NCBI RefSeq assembly: GCF_000001735.4
Contig: NC_003076.8
Span: forward strand, 25,299,835 to 25,363,834
From: Arabidopsis thaliana
Taxonomy: Eukaryota; Streptophyta; Magnoliopsida; Brassicales; Brassicaceae
DNA: 64,000 nucleotides
Direction: 5' to 3'
Shown here: piece by piece, positions 1 through 11,014 of the stretch
Layout of the letters: every line of letters starts with the position of its first letter
How positions within the stretch are numbered: the stretch's first letter is position 1
Made by a program: the position numbers and the translations under genes
The notes under the pieces: model-generated
Databases searched by the model: none
Told to the model about the DNA's origin: nothing
Seen by the model: the letters and a program-made list of their open reading frames with translations, nothing else

Positions 1-191
1 AAATGTAAATATTTTTGAAATATTATCAATTATTTAATGTTACTAATCTTGTAATCTAATTATGGCTGTTACCAACCATGTCAAGATAAGAACAGATATT
101 GGTTTAGGATATTTATTCTTAACATAGCATACAGTAGTTTTTAAAAGTTTACTAAATAAAATAGATTTTTTATTAATTATTTCATTTACAT

Positions 192-2487
192 CTAAATAAA
201 ATAGATTTGGGAGGAAAAAGTATTGTGATGGTTTATCATTTCAACAAGATCCTTTGGAGAACATATTTGCATATTTGGACCTGCAAGACCACTGAGCTTT
301 TGTAATAATTCTTTCGAAGAAAGAAACTGATCCTCTTCCTCCATGTGAATCCTTGCATAAGTTCTTCCCATGTCTCTGACAAATCTGAGAAACTGTGGAT
401 CCTCCAGTGTTTCTCGCAAGTCCAGATACACTTCCTCTGCAGTTACACCGCCTGCAGATATCATCTTCATCATGACTTTCAGTATAGTTGAGAGATTCAT
501 TAACAGGTTTTGGGCCATTGCTAATGAACACGAATTCAGGTTTTTGTGTTTGTCAGAGTAAGATTGCAGTAGAACCATGTTCCCCAAAGAGAACCGTGAC
601 ATGAAGAGGAAGAAATCATTTAAATTCATTCCTGTAGAGGAGAGAAAAGAAAGGGTCATGATAGGAATATTCATATTCATAGATCCAAAACTCTTATAAG
701 GATTTTCTTGAATATTTTGTTCGATTATACATTCATGTAAACACATTCAGTCAACTCAAAGATTCAGTTATTCACTATTGCACAGGGAGTTCTCCAAAGA
801 TATTAAAAAGTTTCAATCAAAAGATCTCAGATGAGATAAGTTATGCATGCACCTGTGTTGGCAGCAAGATTACGTTGGCAGATAGCTTCAAAATCATCAC
901 ATATGTCTCTTATGTCTTCTATTGACTCTTCAGTGTCCTTGTAGTCCTTCCACAGTAGATCCCACTGGAACTCAAGTAGACATGAGTACTTCCTATTTTA
1001 GTTCAGTTGCATATTTCTCTATATAGAAAATTAGAAAGGTAACTCGAAATGTCATTACCACCCAAGATAGGTTGTATGCGTTGAGCCAATTGTGGTTAAT
1101 AGATATTGTGTCTTCCTGTAATAATATTTGAGATCATTCAATATAACATTGTTGTTGTATATATAGGGAGAGGGGGTGAGAAAAGAGAGATACCAAGTTA
1201 TATACTTGATGATGCCATCCACTGGGAACAAAGATAATTTCACCGGGTTCTTGAATGCACTCAAGCCAGGTGGTCTGAAGACAAACCATAAAACGCTCAT
1301 AAACACATGGTGGAAGAAAGAATATCTCACAAATTGATAGTAGGACTAGCTGATTTACCTTCTTAAAACCAGGGAATTTAGTTTCATTCACCTCTTCAAA
1401 AATGTCATAAACGCAATTTTTCATGTACCTGAAAAAAAAATCATCAAAGTATAAAGCTAACAAGAGCGAACAATGTGGATCAGAAACAAATCAAAGAAAG
1501 GTTACATGACCAATAAGATAAGAATACTTGCCTGTCATAAACAAGATGACTTTGAGGAGGAGGAAGGAAAAGCCATCTTTTTTTACCACAGACATTAGCT
1601 GACCAACTATAAGATCTAAATACATCAGCATGTAGAGGTGTCCAAGATCCTGCAGCCAAGATATCAGAAATGATCAGCTTTTTCCAAAGGCCAAAACACT
1701 CAAACAAACAACAACACAAACAGTTTCTTTGATCTTTTACTCAGACCTTTCCCACCCATATAAACAAACCGATAATCAGAGCAGCTTATTTGATCATACT
1801 TCTGGAAACTATCTCTATCCTCATGCATTTGGTAATTGTCTAGATACACGTTAAGCCAATCATCAGAAAACAACGGCGGTGTTTGGTAAGCTGTATAGTC
1901 TGGATACTCCTGGATTCAGCACAATCAACTCTCAAAATTGATACATAGAAATAGCAATTGTTCTTCTTCACTAAGAGAAAGAAAGTAACAAGCGTGTGAA
2001 TTAACCTCAGATATGCACCTTCACAAAGTGCCAATCTTTCAGATACAAAACAGATTCCTCAATAGAATCCTTATTAGTCCATTGCTCCACAAATTCAGTA
2101 ACAGACATTTCTAATCTTTTCTGATCTGTAAATTCTCTCGTATCACAATCTGCAACCTGTAAATATTCAAACACCAAATCAATGAACAAACAATTCATTC
2201 CCAAAACCAAAAAGACTCAATTTTTATTCTTTCCTTCAACAGTTTGGCTATGGTAGCTAAGCCATGGACTATTTTACCTGAACTCTGGATTTTCCAAAGT
2301 GAGTGGCAAATACGTGGAGATTAGGGTTTCCATTCTCACTGACCCAATCTTCCCGAGCTCGCCAATCTTCAGTGAGATCGGATATTACCACTGGCTGGTT
2401 CTTAGCTAAGTATCTCTCTGCAAAATCGCCGTAACTCAGCTCTTTACCATTGATTCTCTCAATTTGACCTATAATCTGTATTCCCAT
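192..2487 (-). CDS. JMJ20: JmjC-domain demethylase JMJ20 (9 exons)
   Basis: Predicted Fe(II)/2-oxoglutarate-dependent JmjC demethylase, nuclear. Coding exons, in transcript order: 2487-2278, 2156-2019, 1909-1747, 1649-1532, 1428-1359, 1274-1194, 1115-1059, 970-853 and 631-192. They join in frame into 464 aa. The JmjC fold shows the iron-binding HAD (H177, D179, context TPLHADVF) and the distal His in VPSGWHHQVYNL (H255 by alignment to JMJD6-type proteins). Intron 4 has a GC donor (CAG|GCAAGT), and only this choice keeps the frame. I recognise the protein as Arabidopsis JMJ20, reported to act with JMJ22 on H4R3me2s at gibberellin 3-oxidase genes during seed germination. That role is literature knowledge, not visible here. 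The start is the first ATG of the open frame, followed by MGIQIIGQIER. Confidence 0.93.
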
Positions 2488-2674
2488 GTTTCTCTCAATT
2501 TGATCTGCTTCTTCTGAGAGTGAGAATCTCCGATCAAAGTCGCCGGTAAAGTTGAAGCAGATATAGAGCTCCGGCCGATGAACGAAAGAGACTCTCTAAC
2601 TCACCTAGAGACTTCCTAATTAAAGGCGGCGTTTAAGGTCAACTCACAGAAGGTTAAAAAGCAATGTAATTGTA

Positions 2675-2735
2675 CGGCCCATTTATAGGCCCATTATTAC
2701 CCACGTAGTGACGTAGATGATCAAACGGTGACGTG
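2675..2735 (-). promoter_or_regulatory. JMJ20 promoter: paired site II motifs and ACGT cores
   Basis: About 190 bases upstream of the JMJ20 start are two GGCCCA motifs (2676-2681 and 2688-2693), which read TGGGCC on the gene strand. Three ACGT cores follow within about 35 bases (around 2703, 2711 and 2731). Paired site II boxes are typical of plant housekeeping and cell-cycle promoters. The rest of 2488-3027 is the shared spacer to the divergent thionin-like gene. Confidence 0.5.
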
Positions 2736-2941
2736 TTGGTCTCCGAATGGGAATTGGGTCAATTATGTTTTTAATGGTGTCCTGATCTCTCTAGGGAAAA
2801 GCCAGTCAAAATTATCACTTCCATATGCGTTTTTAGAGTTCTAAAGTCAATTTTCAACACTTATTTTAATGACTTGACATATGGAGAGTTCATAGTAATC
2901 ACATGAAATTTAATACACAGAAGACAAAGAGACGTTTTCTT

Positions 2942-2950
2942 TATATATAT
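2942..2950 (+). promoter_or_regulatory. TATA box of first thionin-like gene
   Basis: TATATATA lies 78 bases before the ATG at 3028. The same element in the same context stands before the second gene. Confidence 0.6.
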
Positions 2951-3027
2951 AGAGAGAACTTCCACTGAATATATATTACATTATATACTGATATACATAT
3001 AATCTTTACAAACTTATAACAAGAGAA

Positions 3028-3396
3028 ATGGATAAAAAATGGAGTGTGGTGATGATGATGTTCGTTTTGGTAGTGATGGCTGCCAGTGGAGGAGAAGCAG
3101 CAAGTCACTCATGTACATTAAAATGTGAACTCACTTGCAGCGACTGGGAGTTCAAAACACCTTGTTTCAAACAGTGTATGGCCGCATGCGAGCATCATCC
3201 ATCTACAAGTACTCCTTCTTCAATGAAATCCACAGTCGCAGTAAATCTCTTTCTCTTATAAACCTCTTTGTCTGTGTATGTAATATATGCATGCATGTAC
3301 TTTTCTGTGTGTGTCATATATATTGAAATTGATATGGTTTTTACATGGTGATCAATAATGCAGGATACTAAACCGATGGAAGAAATGAGAGGGTAG
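3028..3396 (+). CDS. Thionin-like secreted cysteine-rich peptide, copy 1
   Basis: Two coding exons, 3028-3240 and 3364-3396, give 81 aa. A signal peptide (MDKKWSVVMMMFVLVVMAAS then GGEA) precedes a short mature domain with six cysteines spaced C-x3-C-x3-C-x8-C-x3-C-x3-C. The C-terminal tail comes from the second exon. The donor is GCA|GTAAAT and the acceptor AATGCAG, and the joined frame ends at TAG 3394-3396. Reading through the intron would give only a slightly different tail. Such peptides are labelled plant thionin family in Arabidopsis annotation. The two CxxxCxxxC helices look like an alpha-hairpin held by three disulfides, which is my inference. Function, if defence-related, is not shown by sequence. 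Confidence 0.8.
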
Positions 3397-3643
3397 AGAA
3401 ATTTTAAGAAGTTGTCGTGATGGATACTTTCCTTATCTTTTTTCTTCTATATGTAAAAGATAATCTATAATAAGATGAATATTAGTCATAATGTTAAGTT
3501 TCTTATATTCGGGAAATGGGATGAACAAATTATTATAAGTATGATTTCAATTATTATAAGTTCCTTCCGATTGACGGGAGTCACGGGACAAATGCATGAA
3601 TTACAATTTGATCGGATGCTTAATTATCTGAAGCTATCGATAT

Positions 3644-3850
3644 TTGTACTTTATTTTGCATTTTGCAACCGCCGATGTGACAAAGTCGTCGGAGAAGAAG
3701 CGATGGAGAAGACTTAGATGTTACGGTTGCTGCCACGTGGTCTCACACTCATGTCCACAAATGTTGGACTATATTGGCTCACTTTTCAATGGAGTCTTAC
3801 TCAACAAGTATCTCGATTGTGTTATAAACTGTACGGCCCATGGTCTGTGA
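3644..3850 (+). pseudogene. Possible decayed third thionin-like relative
   Basis: A short cysteine-containing open frame between the two tandem genes ends with YLDCVINC, resembling YIDCVRKC of copy 2, and has several cysteines upstream. No signal peptide is evident. It could be an old fossil member of the family or chance. Confidence 0.25.
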
Positions 3851-4318
3851 GGATGATATTGATGAATAACGCAGGGAATTGATGAACAATGTCATTTTGT
3901 TGTTTACATCTAGTACATGAGTTAATTCATATTCGTCAACATCGATGCAAACAATCGGACTCATGAATTTTCATTCACATCGCACGATGTATTGGAGATG
4001 GCTTCTACACACGTGAGTAAATCTTGTTGAAACATCAACCACATTTCATTATTAGTATTTCGCTCTCTTGTAAGAGCGACTCTGTTTTCAGTCCCCTGTC
4101 TTGTTTAAATTCTCTTCACTTATACAACGAGACAAACAAAAAGCAAAAAAATTCAGTTTGGTCTGATATGGTTATTACTCTTATTGTTATTGTAAGCATA
4201 CTTTATTATAAATGAATGTGAAAGCAAAGTCTAATTACATTCATCAAGTTTTGGGCTCAAAACGGTGATGCCCAATAATCCGGTGAGTCAAAATAATGAT
4301 CCAGTTATGTTTCCCATC

Positions 4319-4385
4319 CATATATATATATATGAACAAAATTTAGCATAGTACCCAAAAAAAAAAAAAAAAAAAAAAAAAAAAA
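4319..4385. repeat. (TA)n run and 29-base poly(A) tract
   Basis: A TATATATATATA microsatellite (4319-4332) is followed by an uninterrupted A run at 4357-4385, about 30 bases before the MITE. The A run is not preceded by anything I recognise as a retroposed gene. Confidence 0.9.
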
Positions 4386-4417
4386 CAGAAAAATACTATT
4401 CACTAAAACAAAGGTAA

Positions 4418-4775
4418 AACGGGTATATTCAATCTAATATTTTAAGTGATTTGTGTAAAAATTACAAATCTTATGTTATTTAATCATGAATTTTAAAAAC
4501 TCTAATGAAATCCAGTATTATTGGACTAATGATTTAAAAATCTACTTTTAAATCCACTGTTACTGAAAACAATTTGTGGATTTGATTCTTTTTAATTTTA
4601 AAGGATTTGAGAAGATTTCTTTAGTTAAAAATACAGAAATCCAAATCTCATGATTTTAAATAAAATTTGAAAAAATACAATAAAAATCACATCAACTTTC
4701 CAAAAATCATTAAAAATCATATAAAAACTCACTAAAACTCAAATCATTCAAAATGTAAGGTTCAATACACCCTTT
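4418..4775. mobile_element. PIF/Harbinger-type MITE (358 bp)
   Basis: The left end AACGGGTATATTCAATC and the inverted right end AAAGGGTGTATTGAACC match at about 13 of 17 positions. TAA stands directly outside both ends (4415-4417 and 4776-4778), as expected for the 3-bp TWA target duplication of this superfamily. The interior is AT-rich, has no ORF, and carries inverted copies of ATCCAAATC/GGATTTGA-type motifs. It sits about 160 bases upstream of the second thionin-like TATA box. Confidence 0.7.
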
Positions 4776-4936
4776 TAAGATAGAAAATCTGGCATTTAAT
4801 TAGATTTATTTCTATCTTATATTAGTTTGAATAATTTCAATGTTTCTATATGCATTTTGTATATTCCAAGGCAAATAAATGACTTGCCATAAACAAGGCC
4901 CAACATATTAATTACAAAAGATGTGGTCCTTTCATC

Positions 4937-4949
4937 TTTATATATATAT
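4937..4949 (+). promoter_or_regulatory. TATA box of second thionin-like gene
   Basis: TTTATATATATAT lies about 75 bases before the ATG at 5021, in the same position and context as in copy 1. Confidence 0.6.
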
Positions 4950-5020
4950 TAAATAGTGAGAGCTTCCATAGACTATACATAAAACTTTTAAAGCAAAAGA
5001 AATCGATTAAGAAGAGAGAA

Positions 5021-5343
5021 ATGGAGAACAAGTACTCGAGTGTTGTGATGATTTTGGTTTTGGTGGTGATGGCTGCCATTGGAGGAGAAGCATCAGATCT
5101 TTCATGTGAACAGAAATGTAGATCAGCATGCGCTGGCGGCAAGGGTTTCGTACACCTTCCGGAGTGCTACATTGACTGTGTACGAAAATGCAAGGACATT
5201 CCACCTACGTATGTATATAATACTTGTGTGTGTGTGTTTCTATGACTATATGTGTATGTGTGTTTATAGTGAAACTGACATGGTTTCTCTGGTAATTATA
5301 TTGCAGGATTGAGACTTCGAGGGATGGAAGAATGAAAGCATAG
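5021..5343 (+). CDS. Thionin-like secreted cysteine-rich peptide, copy 2
   Basis: Coding exons 5021-5208 and 5307-5343 give 74 aa. The signal peptide (MENKYSSVVMILVLVVMAAI, cleavage near GGEA) is very close to copy 1. The mature part again has CxxxCxxxC twice (CEQKCRSAC and CYIDCVRKC) with a longer linker. The donor is CTAC|GTATGT and the acceptor TTGCAG. Splicing creates the ACG codon and a basic tail ending RMKA. The intron carries a TG-rich run. Signal peptide and flanks are more alike between copies than the mature domain, which suggests faster change of the secreted part. A secreted defence or signalling peptide is likely but unproven. Confidence 0.8.
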
Positions 5344-5483
5344 AGATAGTTTCGGAAATTTTCATGATGGAATTTTCATTTCCTTTGCTTTCTATATGTT
5401 TAAGAAAATATATAATAAGATGAATAAAACAAATTTCTCATATTTATGTGAAAAATGGGATGAACAAGTATTGGAGAATATAT

Positions 5484-5586
5484 AATGGTTCTGAAGCATG
5501 TAATATCGTTCTTTTAATTATTTTTTTCTCAAAAAACCACAAAAATAAAAAGTTTAGGCCTGGTTCTTAAATGCTTCAGAACCATT
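5484..5586. repeat. Perfect 16-bp inverted repeat, possible small MITE
   Basis: AATGGTTCTGAAGCAT (5484-5499) returns as its exact reverse complement at 5571-5586, separated by 71 AT-rich bases. A third GGTTCT copy inside (5561-5568, after GGCCT) forms a nested hairpin with the right arm. No clear target duplication is seen. Confidence 0.55.
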
Positions 5587-8500
5587 TCAAAATAATTCCA
5601 GATCCTTTTCTAAACGTTTTTGTTTTGGCATAAAAGTCTTTACATCAACATCAGCCTAATACTATTTGCTTTAAAAACCATATATATTTCGTCAAGTGTG
5701 TCGGTTGGATTCAGTAATGCATCTCAACTGAGAATTGCATTTGCCTTTTTATTTATAATTCAGTCAAAAGATTAGTCAATCAAAACTCTATTAATCACTA
5801 ATCATTATCATCCCTTCTTGAGTCATGAAACTGCTAACTAATTTTAAATTATTATGGAAACTCACTTCATATATTCTTTTAGAAATTTGAGTGGACCTCT
5901 TTCAAAATCATGAGATTCTCGTATGTATCTAACAATCAATCATTTTTCAGGTTTTGTTCAATGCATGCGGCTTCAAGAATCATGATTATTATTATATTTT
6001 CCATTGTAGTATAATTATTCGGTATGACACGATGGCTGGAAATGGAATAGTTGGGAATTCAGATCTTATGAATCCTGAATAGTGCTTATGATTGACAAAA
6101 GAGTTCCCAATAATTGCTGCCATGATTTCAATTCAAAGGCATGCATATAAATAGCAAAAACAACAACAATACATTAGTGGACTAGTGGAGCAATGTTTTT
6201 TTAATATACCAATAATGAATAAGGAAGTAGTTGCTCTACATGACTAATTAATTAAGAACATATGTCTAGTTTTTTTGTTTTGTTAAAGTAACCCTGTTAG
6301 TTTTAGTTAGCAGTTTTTGATACTGACTTTTGTTTGGTATGAATCCTCCTTTCATAACTCTTTTAAGCATTCAAGACATTATTATATCCAGAAATAAATG
6401 ATCATTGTGAGAAAACTGTTATATGGAACTAAAAAAGAAACATAATCCAATGCCAAATCTCAACCCACTATTATTAGAATCTATCGAGACAATGGTCGGC
6501 GGTTATTAGGCTATTAGTTTATTCAATCATTATTGAATCCTAATATTCTTACAAATCAATGATTGGAAGACTAAAGAACATATATTAAATCCTTTTATCA
6601 AAAAAAAAAGAAGAAAGATCACATATTCCAAATGCACCAACAATCTATTAGAAATACAAACTATAAAATATGGAGGCTCATTTATCCTAGATATGATATT
6701 TTCTGTGAAAATTATACAACTCTTTTCACAGTATTTATTAGTTGATTTTGTATGTATTAATCAGACAATCTGACTCAAACTCGAACCGTTCGGACCAAAA
6801 AATGTTCCACTCTGTTTGACATTGTCCATATAATTTTATATGAATATTTGACTCTAACTCCCATCTAAAACATCTTAGAATTAGTCCAATCATGATCCAA
6901 AATTTCAGATGATGACTAAAATATTAAACTAACAATTCTCTTAACTTCAGATGATGACTGAAAACCTCTGAGTATAAAAGATTGGCTTTAATCCTCGGAC
7001 TTCGAATTTTGACTCTTAACTGAAACTACAATTCTCTGTGCTTTTACGTTTTTTTTTTTTTTTTCTCCAGCTTTTGATGATTTATAAATCGTAAAAAGTA
7101 GCAATTTGGGCCCGCAATGCACAATGTAAAAAGAGATTGTCTTGTTGGGTTTTGTAGTTTAGCTCAAAGGCAGAAACTCAGAGTTTGCTTCCTTTTCACG
7201 TCTTTAGAGACATCGATTGATTGATGGGTTTGATGGATTCTCGATGACTTCCTATTATTTTCTCCGCGACAATATCTATAATTTTTTTCCTTCCAAAAAA
7301 TGGCAGAGAGTTGTTTTAATTTTGGTTATGGTGAATCTATGTTAATTTGGGCCTAGATAAAAAAAGAGTGGAAACTAAATTATGGGCTTAATTAAGATAG
7401 AGATATATTCCATGTTGAACTAATCATTTTAAATTAACTAGATTTGGAAACGAAAAGGTATGGTTAACTATGTTACTAATTATGTTTCTTGACATATATC
7501 ACTAAGTGTTAGTTATTGCAATTCACAAGCTTTGGGTGTACCAAACTTTCGACTTAATTTTTAAAAGGTTTGGCTTATGTATGGACCAAATTAACAATTA
7601 GGCATTCAAGCAGGTTTACGAAAAAGTTGAACGTATATGACGTAATTACTCACCACCATATTTTTAGTTACATAACATCATTTTAGTTCCAAAATGCTCA
7701 CTTTCTTGCATTGCAAAAAGAATTTAATTAATTTAAAAGCGACTATGTGACAAATATACTTTTTGTTTTTGTACGGCATTTTAATCCCAAATTTGTCTCT
7801 TTTTTTGTATTGCTACTTCGATTTCACTACTCATGACTTGGTCTATATTTGGTATATTATAAAATGTTCACACCTAATGATAACTCCATAATCGGACAAA
7901 AAAGAAGAATTCAATAGCAATTTTCATTAATAATGCATTAACACTTCTGAGTCTGAAGATCATATTTTATATGACTAAAAGGCTGCAAACACACCATAAT
8001 AGGCAGAACTTTTATTTTAAAAAAGGAAAAGGAAACTTCATAATACACATGCCTAGCCGTCGCTCTACAAGTTCATTTTTACTCAACAAAATGGAAAACT
8101 AATAGTATGATAACTCCAAACAATCAATACAATTATATATTGTACACTTAAACAGATACAAACTATGTAGTTAAATAAGTTAAACTAATAATAAAGCAGA
8201 GACCTTCAATTATTAGCACCCTTAAGTTCTCTGAAACATGCATCCACGCAAACTACAATCCTAGTTTAGGTATTGAACCCAAGGCAATAACAATCATCAC
8301 CATATTATATATCTAATCATAGGTATTTTTAAAATAATAAAATTCACCAATGCCACTATAGAAACATACCTTTTTCCGTTTCGTAATTAAATGAATATAT
8401 CTTGCTTACCACAGAATACCATTTTATATTTCAACGTATATTGTAAATAAGATTTTAAATATTTAATGATATAGCATTAAATAAATAAATAAAATTTATA

Positions 8501-8888
8501 CTAAAACTGATATTTTTGTTATTGATATTCATTCTAATTATTGAAATCATTAAAAATAACTAAAAATGAAACGGATAAAACTATATCATGTTTGGCACCT
8601 AACATTACAAAAACAATCAAGAAAATAATTATCTAGTAAAATATATTTGTTCAAGTATCATAGCTTAGTTATTGAAAAACATACACTAATAATAATCAAA
8701 AACCAAAATATATATACCTCATCAATCATCATAAATAAATAAGAACAGTCCATGCATTTATAATTCGCTAGGAAATAATATCCCACACACAGTCCATGCA
8801 TTAAACAAATAATATCGTATTCGTACCACACACACATAAATATAGAAAGAGAGAGATGAGAGGATGAATACTCATAATTTATAAACTC
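5587..8888. other. Intergenic, no gene seen
   Basis: AT-rich spacer with no credible coding frame on either strand. It holds a 16-base T run (7049-7064) and a 14-base direct repeat (TTCAGATGATGACT) at about 6904 and 6946. The last few hundred bases are presumably the 3' UTR and flank of LOB. Confidence 0.6.
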
Positions 8889-9449
8889 TCACATGTTACC
8901 TCCTTGCTGATCATGACCATTGTTCCAAGGAAGAAAAGTCCCATACGACCCTCCGGTGCCACGTGGCATCTGATTCATCACCGGACTTGCCCCCGAAAGC
9001 CTATAAACCGGGTTCAAGGGAGGCAGTTGCTGCGACGGAAGCGGCTGAGGCTGAAAAACCAAGTCCACGACGTTGCCAGGTGCTCCGGCGGCTGATGTGG
9101 ACAAACCATAATGTGCCAAGTCAGCATTAGCTGCGTCGAGCTCCTTCTGAAGCCTATGGACTTGTCTCTGGAGATAAGAGATGGCTCCGACGCAGCCATA
9201 GACGGGGTCACGGACACGTGCCTCGGCCTCATAGGCTAAGGAGTTGACTGCGTCTTCACGTTGGTGAGGGAGGAGCTCGTTGAGGAGCTTCGTGACGTTG
9301 CTTGCTCCAAAGATTTTGTGGACGTTGGCGAATTTGTGTGGCTCCTCCGGTGGAAAATATGGCGCGAATATGCATCCCGGCATGCATTTCCGGCGAAGAA
9401 ACTTGCACGCCGCGCATGGTGAGTTGTATGAGTTTGATGACGACGCCAT
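8889..9449 (-). CDS. LOB: LATERAL ORGAN BOUNDARIES (LOB) transcription factor
   Basis: Single coding exon, 186 aa, starting MASSSNSYNSPCAACK. The LOB/AS2 domain is complete: the C-block C12-x2-C15-x6-C22-x3-C26, the GAS block around FANVHKIFGASNVTKLL, and the C-terminal leucine-zipper-like coil (ISYLQRQVHRLQKELD). A variable glutamine/proline-rich tail (QPQPLPSQQLPPLNP) follows. I recognise it as LOB itself, the founding LBD member. It is a nuclear DNA-binding protein expressed at organ boundaries and limits brassinosteroid response there. The isolated position, with more than 5 kb of upstream non-coding DNA, fits a finely regulated developmental gene. GC content is visibly higher than in the surroundings. 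Confidence 0.96.
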   Translation of the reverse strand: MASSSNSYNSPCAACKFLRRKCMPGCIFAPYFPPEEPHKFANVHKIFGASNVTKLLNELLPHQREDAVNSLAYEAEARVRDPVYGCVGAISYLQRQVHRLQKELDAANADLAHYGLSTSAAGAPGNVVDLVFQPQPLPSQQLPPLNPVYRLSGASPVMNQMPRGTGGSYGTFLPWNNGHDQQGGNM

Positions 9450-10841
9450 TTGTTTTTCTTCTTACAACCTAATATTGTGTTTTAAGAACAAAATACAATT
9501 AGAAAGAAAAGTTAAACACACACATATATAGTATGTTTATACATACGATCTACATATATATAATTTAAATTTGCCAGTAAATGATAAAACTCCTACGTTT
9601 CGTTTAGAAGTCATTTTTCTATAATTTCTATATTGCAACTTTTTCAAATTTTATATTGAATTTTTTTATTTCCTTCTTTCATTGAATTCCTAATTATCTT
9701 TCCATTGATTTTCCCTTTCCACGTTTTTCTTGATGTATATGTAAAATGTCCACCATCAAATCTAATGAAAGGAAAAACATACTATTTACAAAACCTAAAT
9801 GTCTTTAGATTGAATATTAATTGAACACGTTAGGAACACAGAGATAATCCGGACGTGCTGGAACTATAACTTTAGTTTCACATAACGTTTTTTTTTTCAA
9901 TTAATTTAGTCTACACTAGTTTTCAAGTAGACAAATATCACTTCACATATTTAATCCCCTATTACCTTCTTAATTTATCTCTACGAATATATTTAACTAA
10001 CTTCTCCGAATCTTCCTTAACAGAGTATACACATACCCACACTCGCCTTTAATTCTAGCTAATATATGATGTCATACATGTCGATCAGTTATTCCCTGAA
10101 CAAAACAAAACCAAAAAAAAAAAGCAATCTTATTTTTAAAATGTCAGATGAGTTTGTGTATCCCTCTGTATCTATATCAATCTTACATATAAATACTACA
10201 TATTTTTGTTCAATGCATATCTACTTCATATTTTACCAAAATATATCAAACAGTTTTTCTTTGTAATTCAATTGTGTCCTGATGTGTTTTACCATCTTCT
10301 TCATCTTCCTCTCACTCTCTCTTCAACCCTAGCTTTGTTAAAAGAAACTATAACTTAAAAGGGAAACTCAGTGAGGATTTTATAATTTCTATTTGTATGC
10401 CTCAAAACTAAACTTGGTCAAAGAAATTTCAAAAATTGTCTTTACTAAGTAAGATAAACTCTCTCTTTTTCTCCGAGATGAAGCAATTCTACTGACCTCA
10501 AGTCTATACCAATTTGGATTTGTTTGTAAACTTTAGATCTGACCTTAATTATGTCAACTCAAAGAGATCACGAAGGTTTAATTACACGTGTTTACTTATA
10601 TCCTTGTCTCATTTGCTATAATTAATTAGATAACCTTGTTAAGTCTTTATTATAGTAGAAATTCAAAAGGAAAGTGACAGAAGGATCAAAGTGAATATGT
10701 GTATGAGCAACATAGAACATAGAACATGGAGCATAGAAAATAAAATTAAACATAGATTAGAAGACTTGTTTTGATAATCGGGAGCTATGCATAAATCCAG
10801 GGATTTATTAAGATACATACATCAAAGTATATACATATACC
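9450..10841 (-). other. Probable 5' UTR of LOB with a large intron
   Basis: Nineteen bases before the LOB ATG the gene strand has a T-rich tract ending in ATATTAG|GTTG (exon start 9468), a good acceptor. A strong donor, GGCAG|GTATAT, ends a possible leader exon at 10841. This would give an intron of about 1.37 kb (9469-10840). A second similar donor lies at 11429. No coding frame is convincing here. This is inferred from splice consensus only. Confidence 0.4.
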
Positions 10842-10975
10842 TGCCTTTAGATCTTTAGGTTCTTTGAGGATCTTGTATCTTTCTTCCTCTTTCAAGGGCT
10901 TTTACCTTACCCTTTGAATTTCGCTTCCAAAGTAGATAGAGTAGGCTTAACTCTTTAGTCAATGAGAGGGATATA

Positions 10976-11014
10976 TTAGGGTTTTAGCCCTCTCAAAGAA
11001 AGAGGAAACCCTAA
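10976..11014. repeat. Inverted pair of telo-boxes (hairpin) upstream of LOB
   Basis: TTAGGGTTTT and AAACCCTAA face each other about 20 bases apart, with a second complementary pair (CCTCT/AGAGG) inside. The full unit could fold as a stem of 9 plus 5 bp. Telo-boxes (AAACCCTAA) bind TRB-type factors in plants. Confidence 0.7.

Larger units (their letters stand above)
2870..5480 (+). repeat. Tandem segmental duplication carrying two thionin-like genes
   Basis: Two copies, about 2870-3530 and 4870-5480, share more than the coding exons. Both have a GACTTG(A/C)CATA block, then a TTTATATATATA promoter, then a leader with CTTCCA. Both also share a 3' flank with TCTATATGT, TATAATAAGATGAAT and ATGGGATGAACAA. 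The 3531-4417 spacer is not visibly duplicated. The duplicated unit is therefore a whole transcription unit of about 600 bp. Ends are approximate, from eye alignment. Confidence 0.75.

Noticed and set aside
6904-6972. Possible C/D-box snoRNA (ATGATGA followed by CTGA motifs)
   Set aside because: The C-like and D-like boxes occur in a direct repeat, there is no terminal stem, and no guide complementarity could be recognised.
9014-9531. Frames on other strands overlapping LOB
   Set aside because: Shadows of the GC-rich LOB coding exon without domains of their own.
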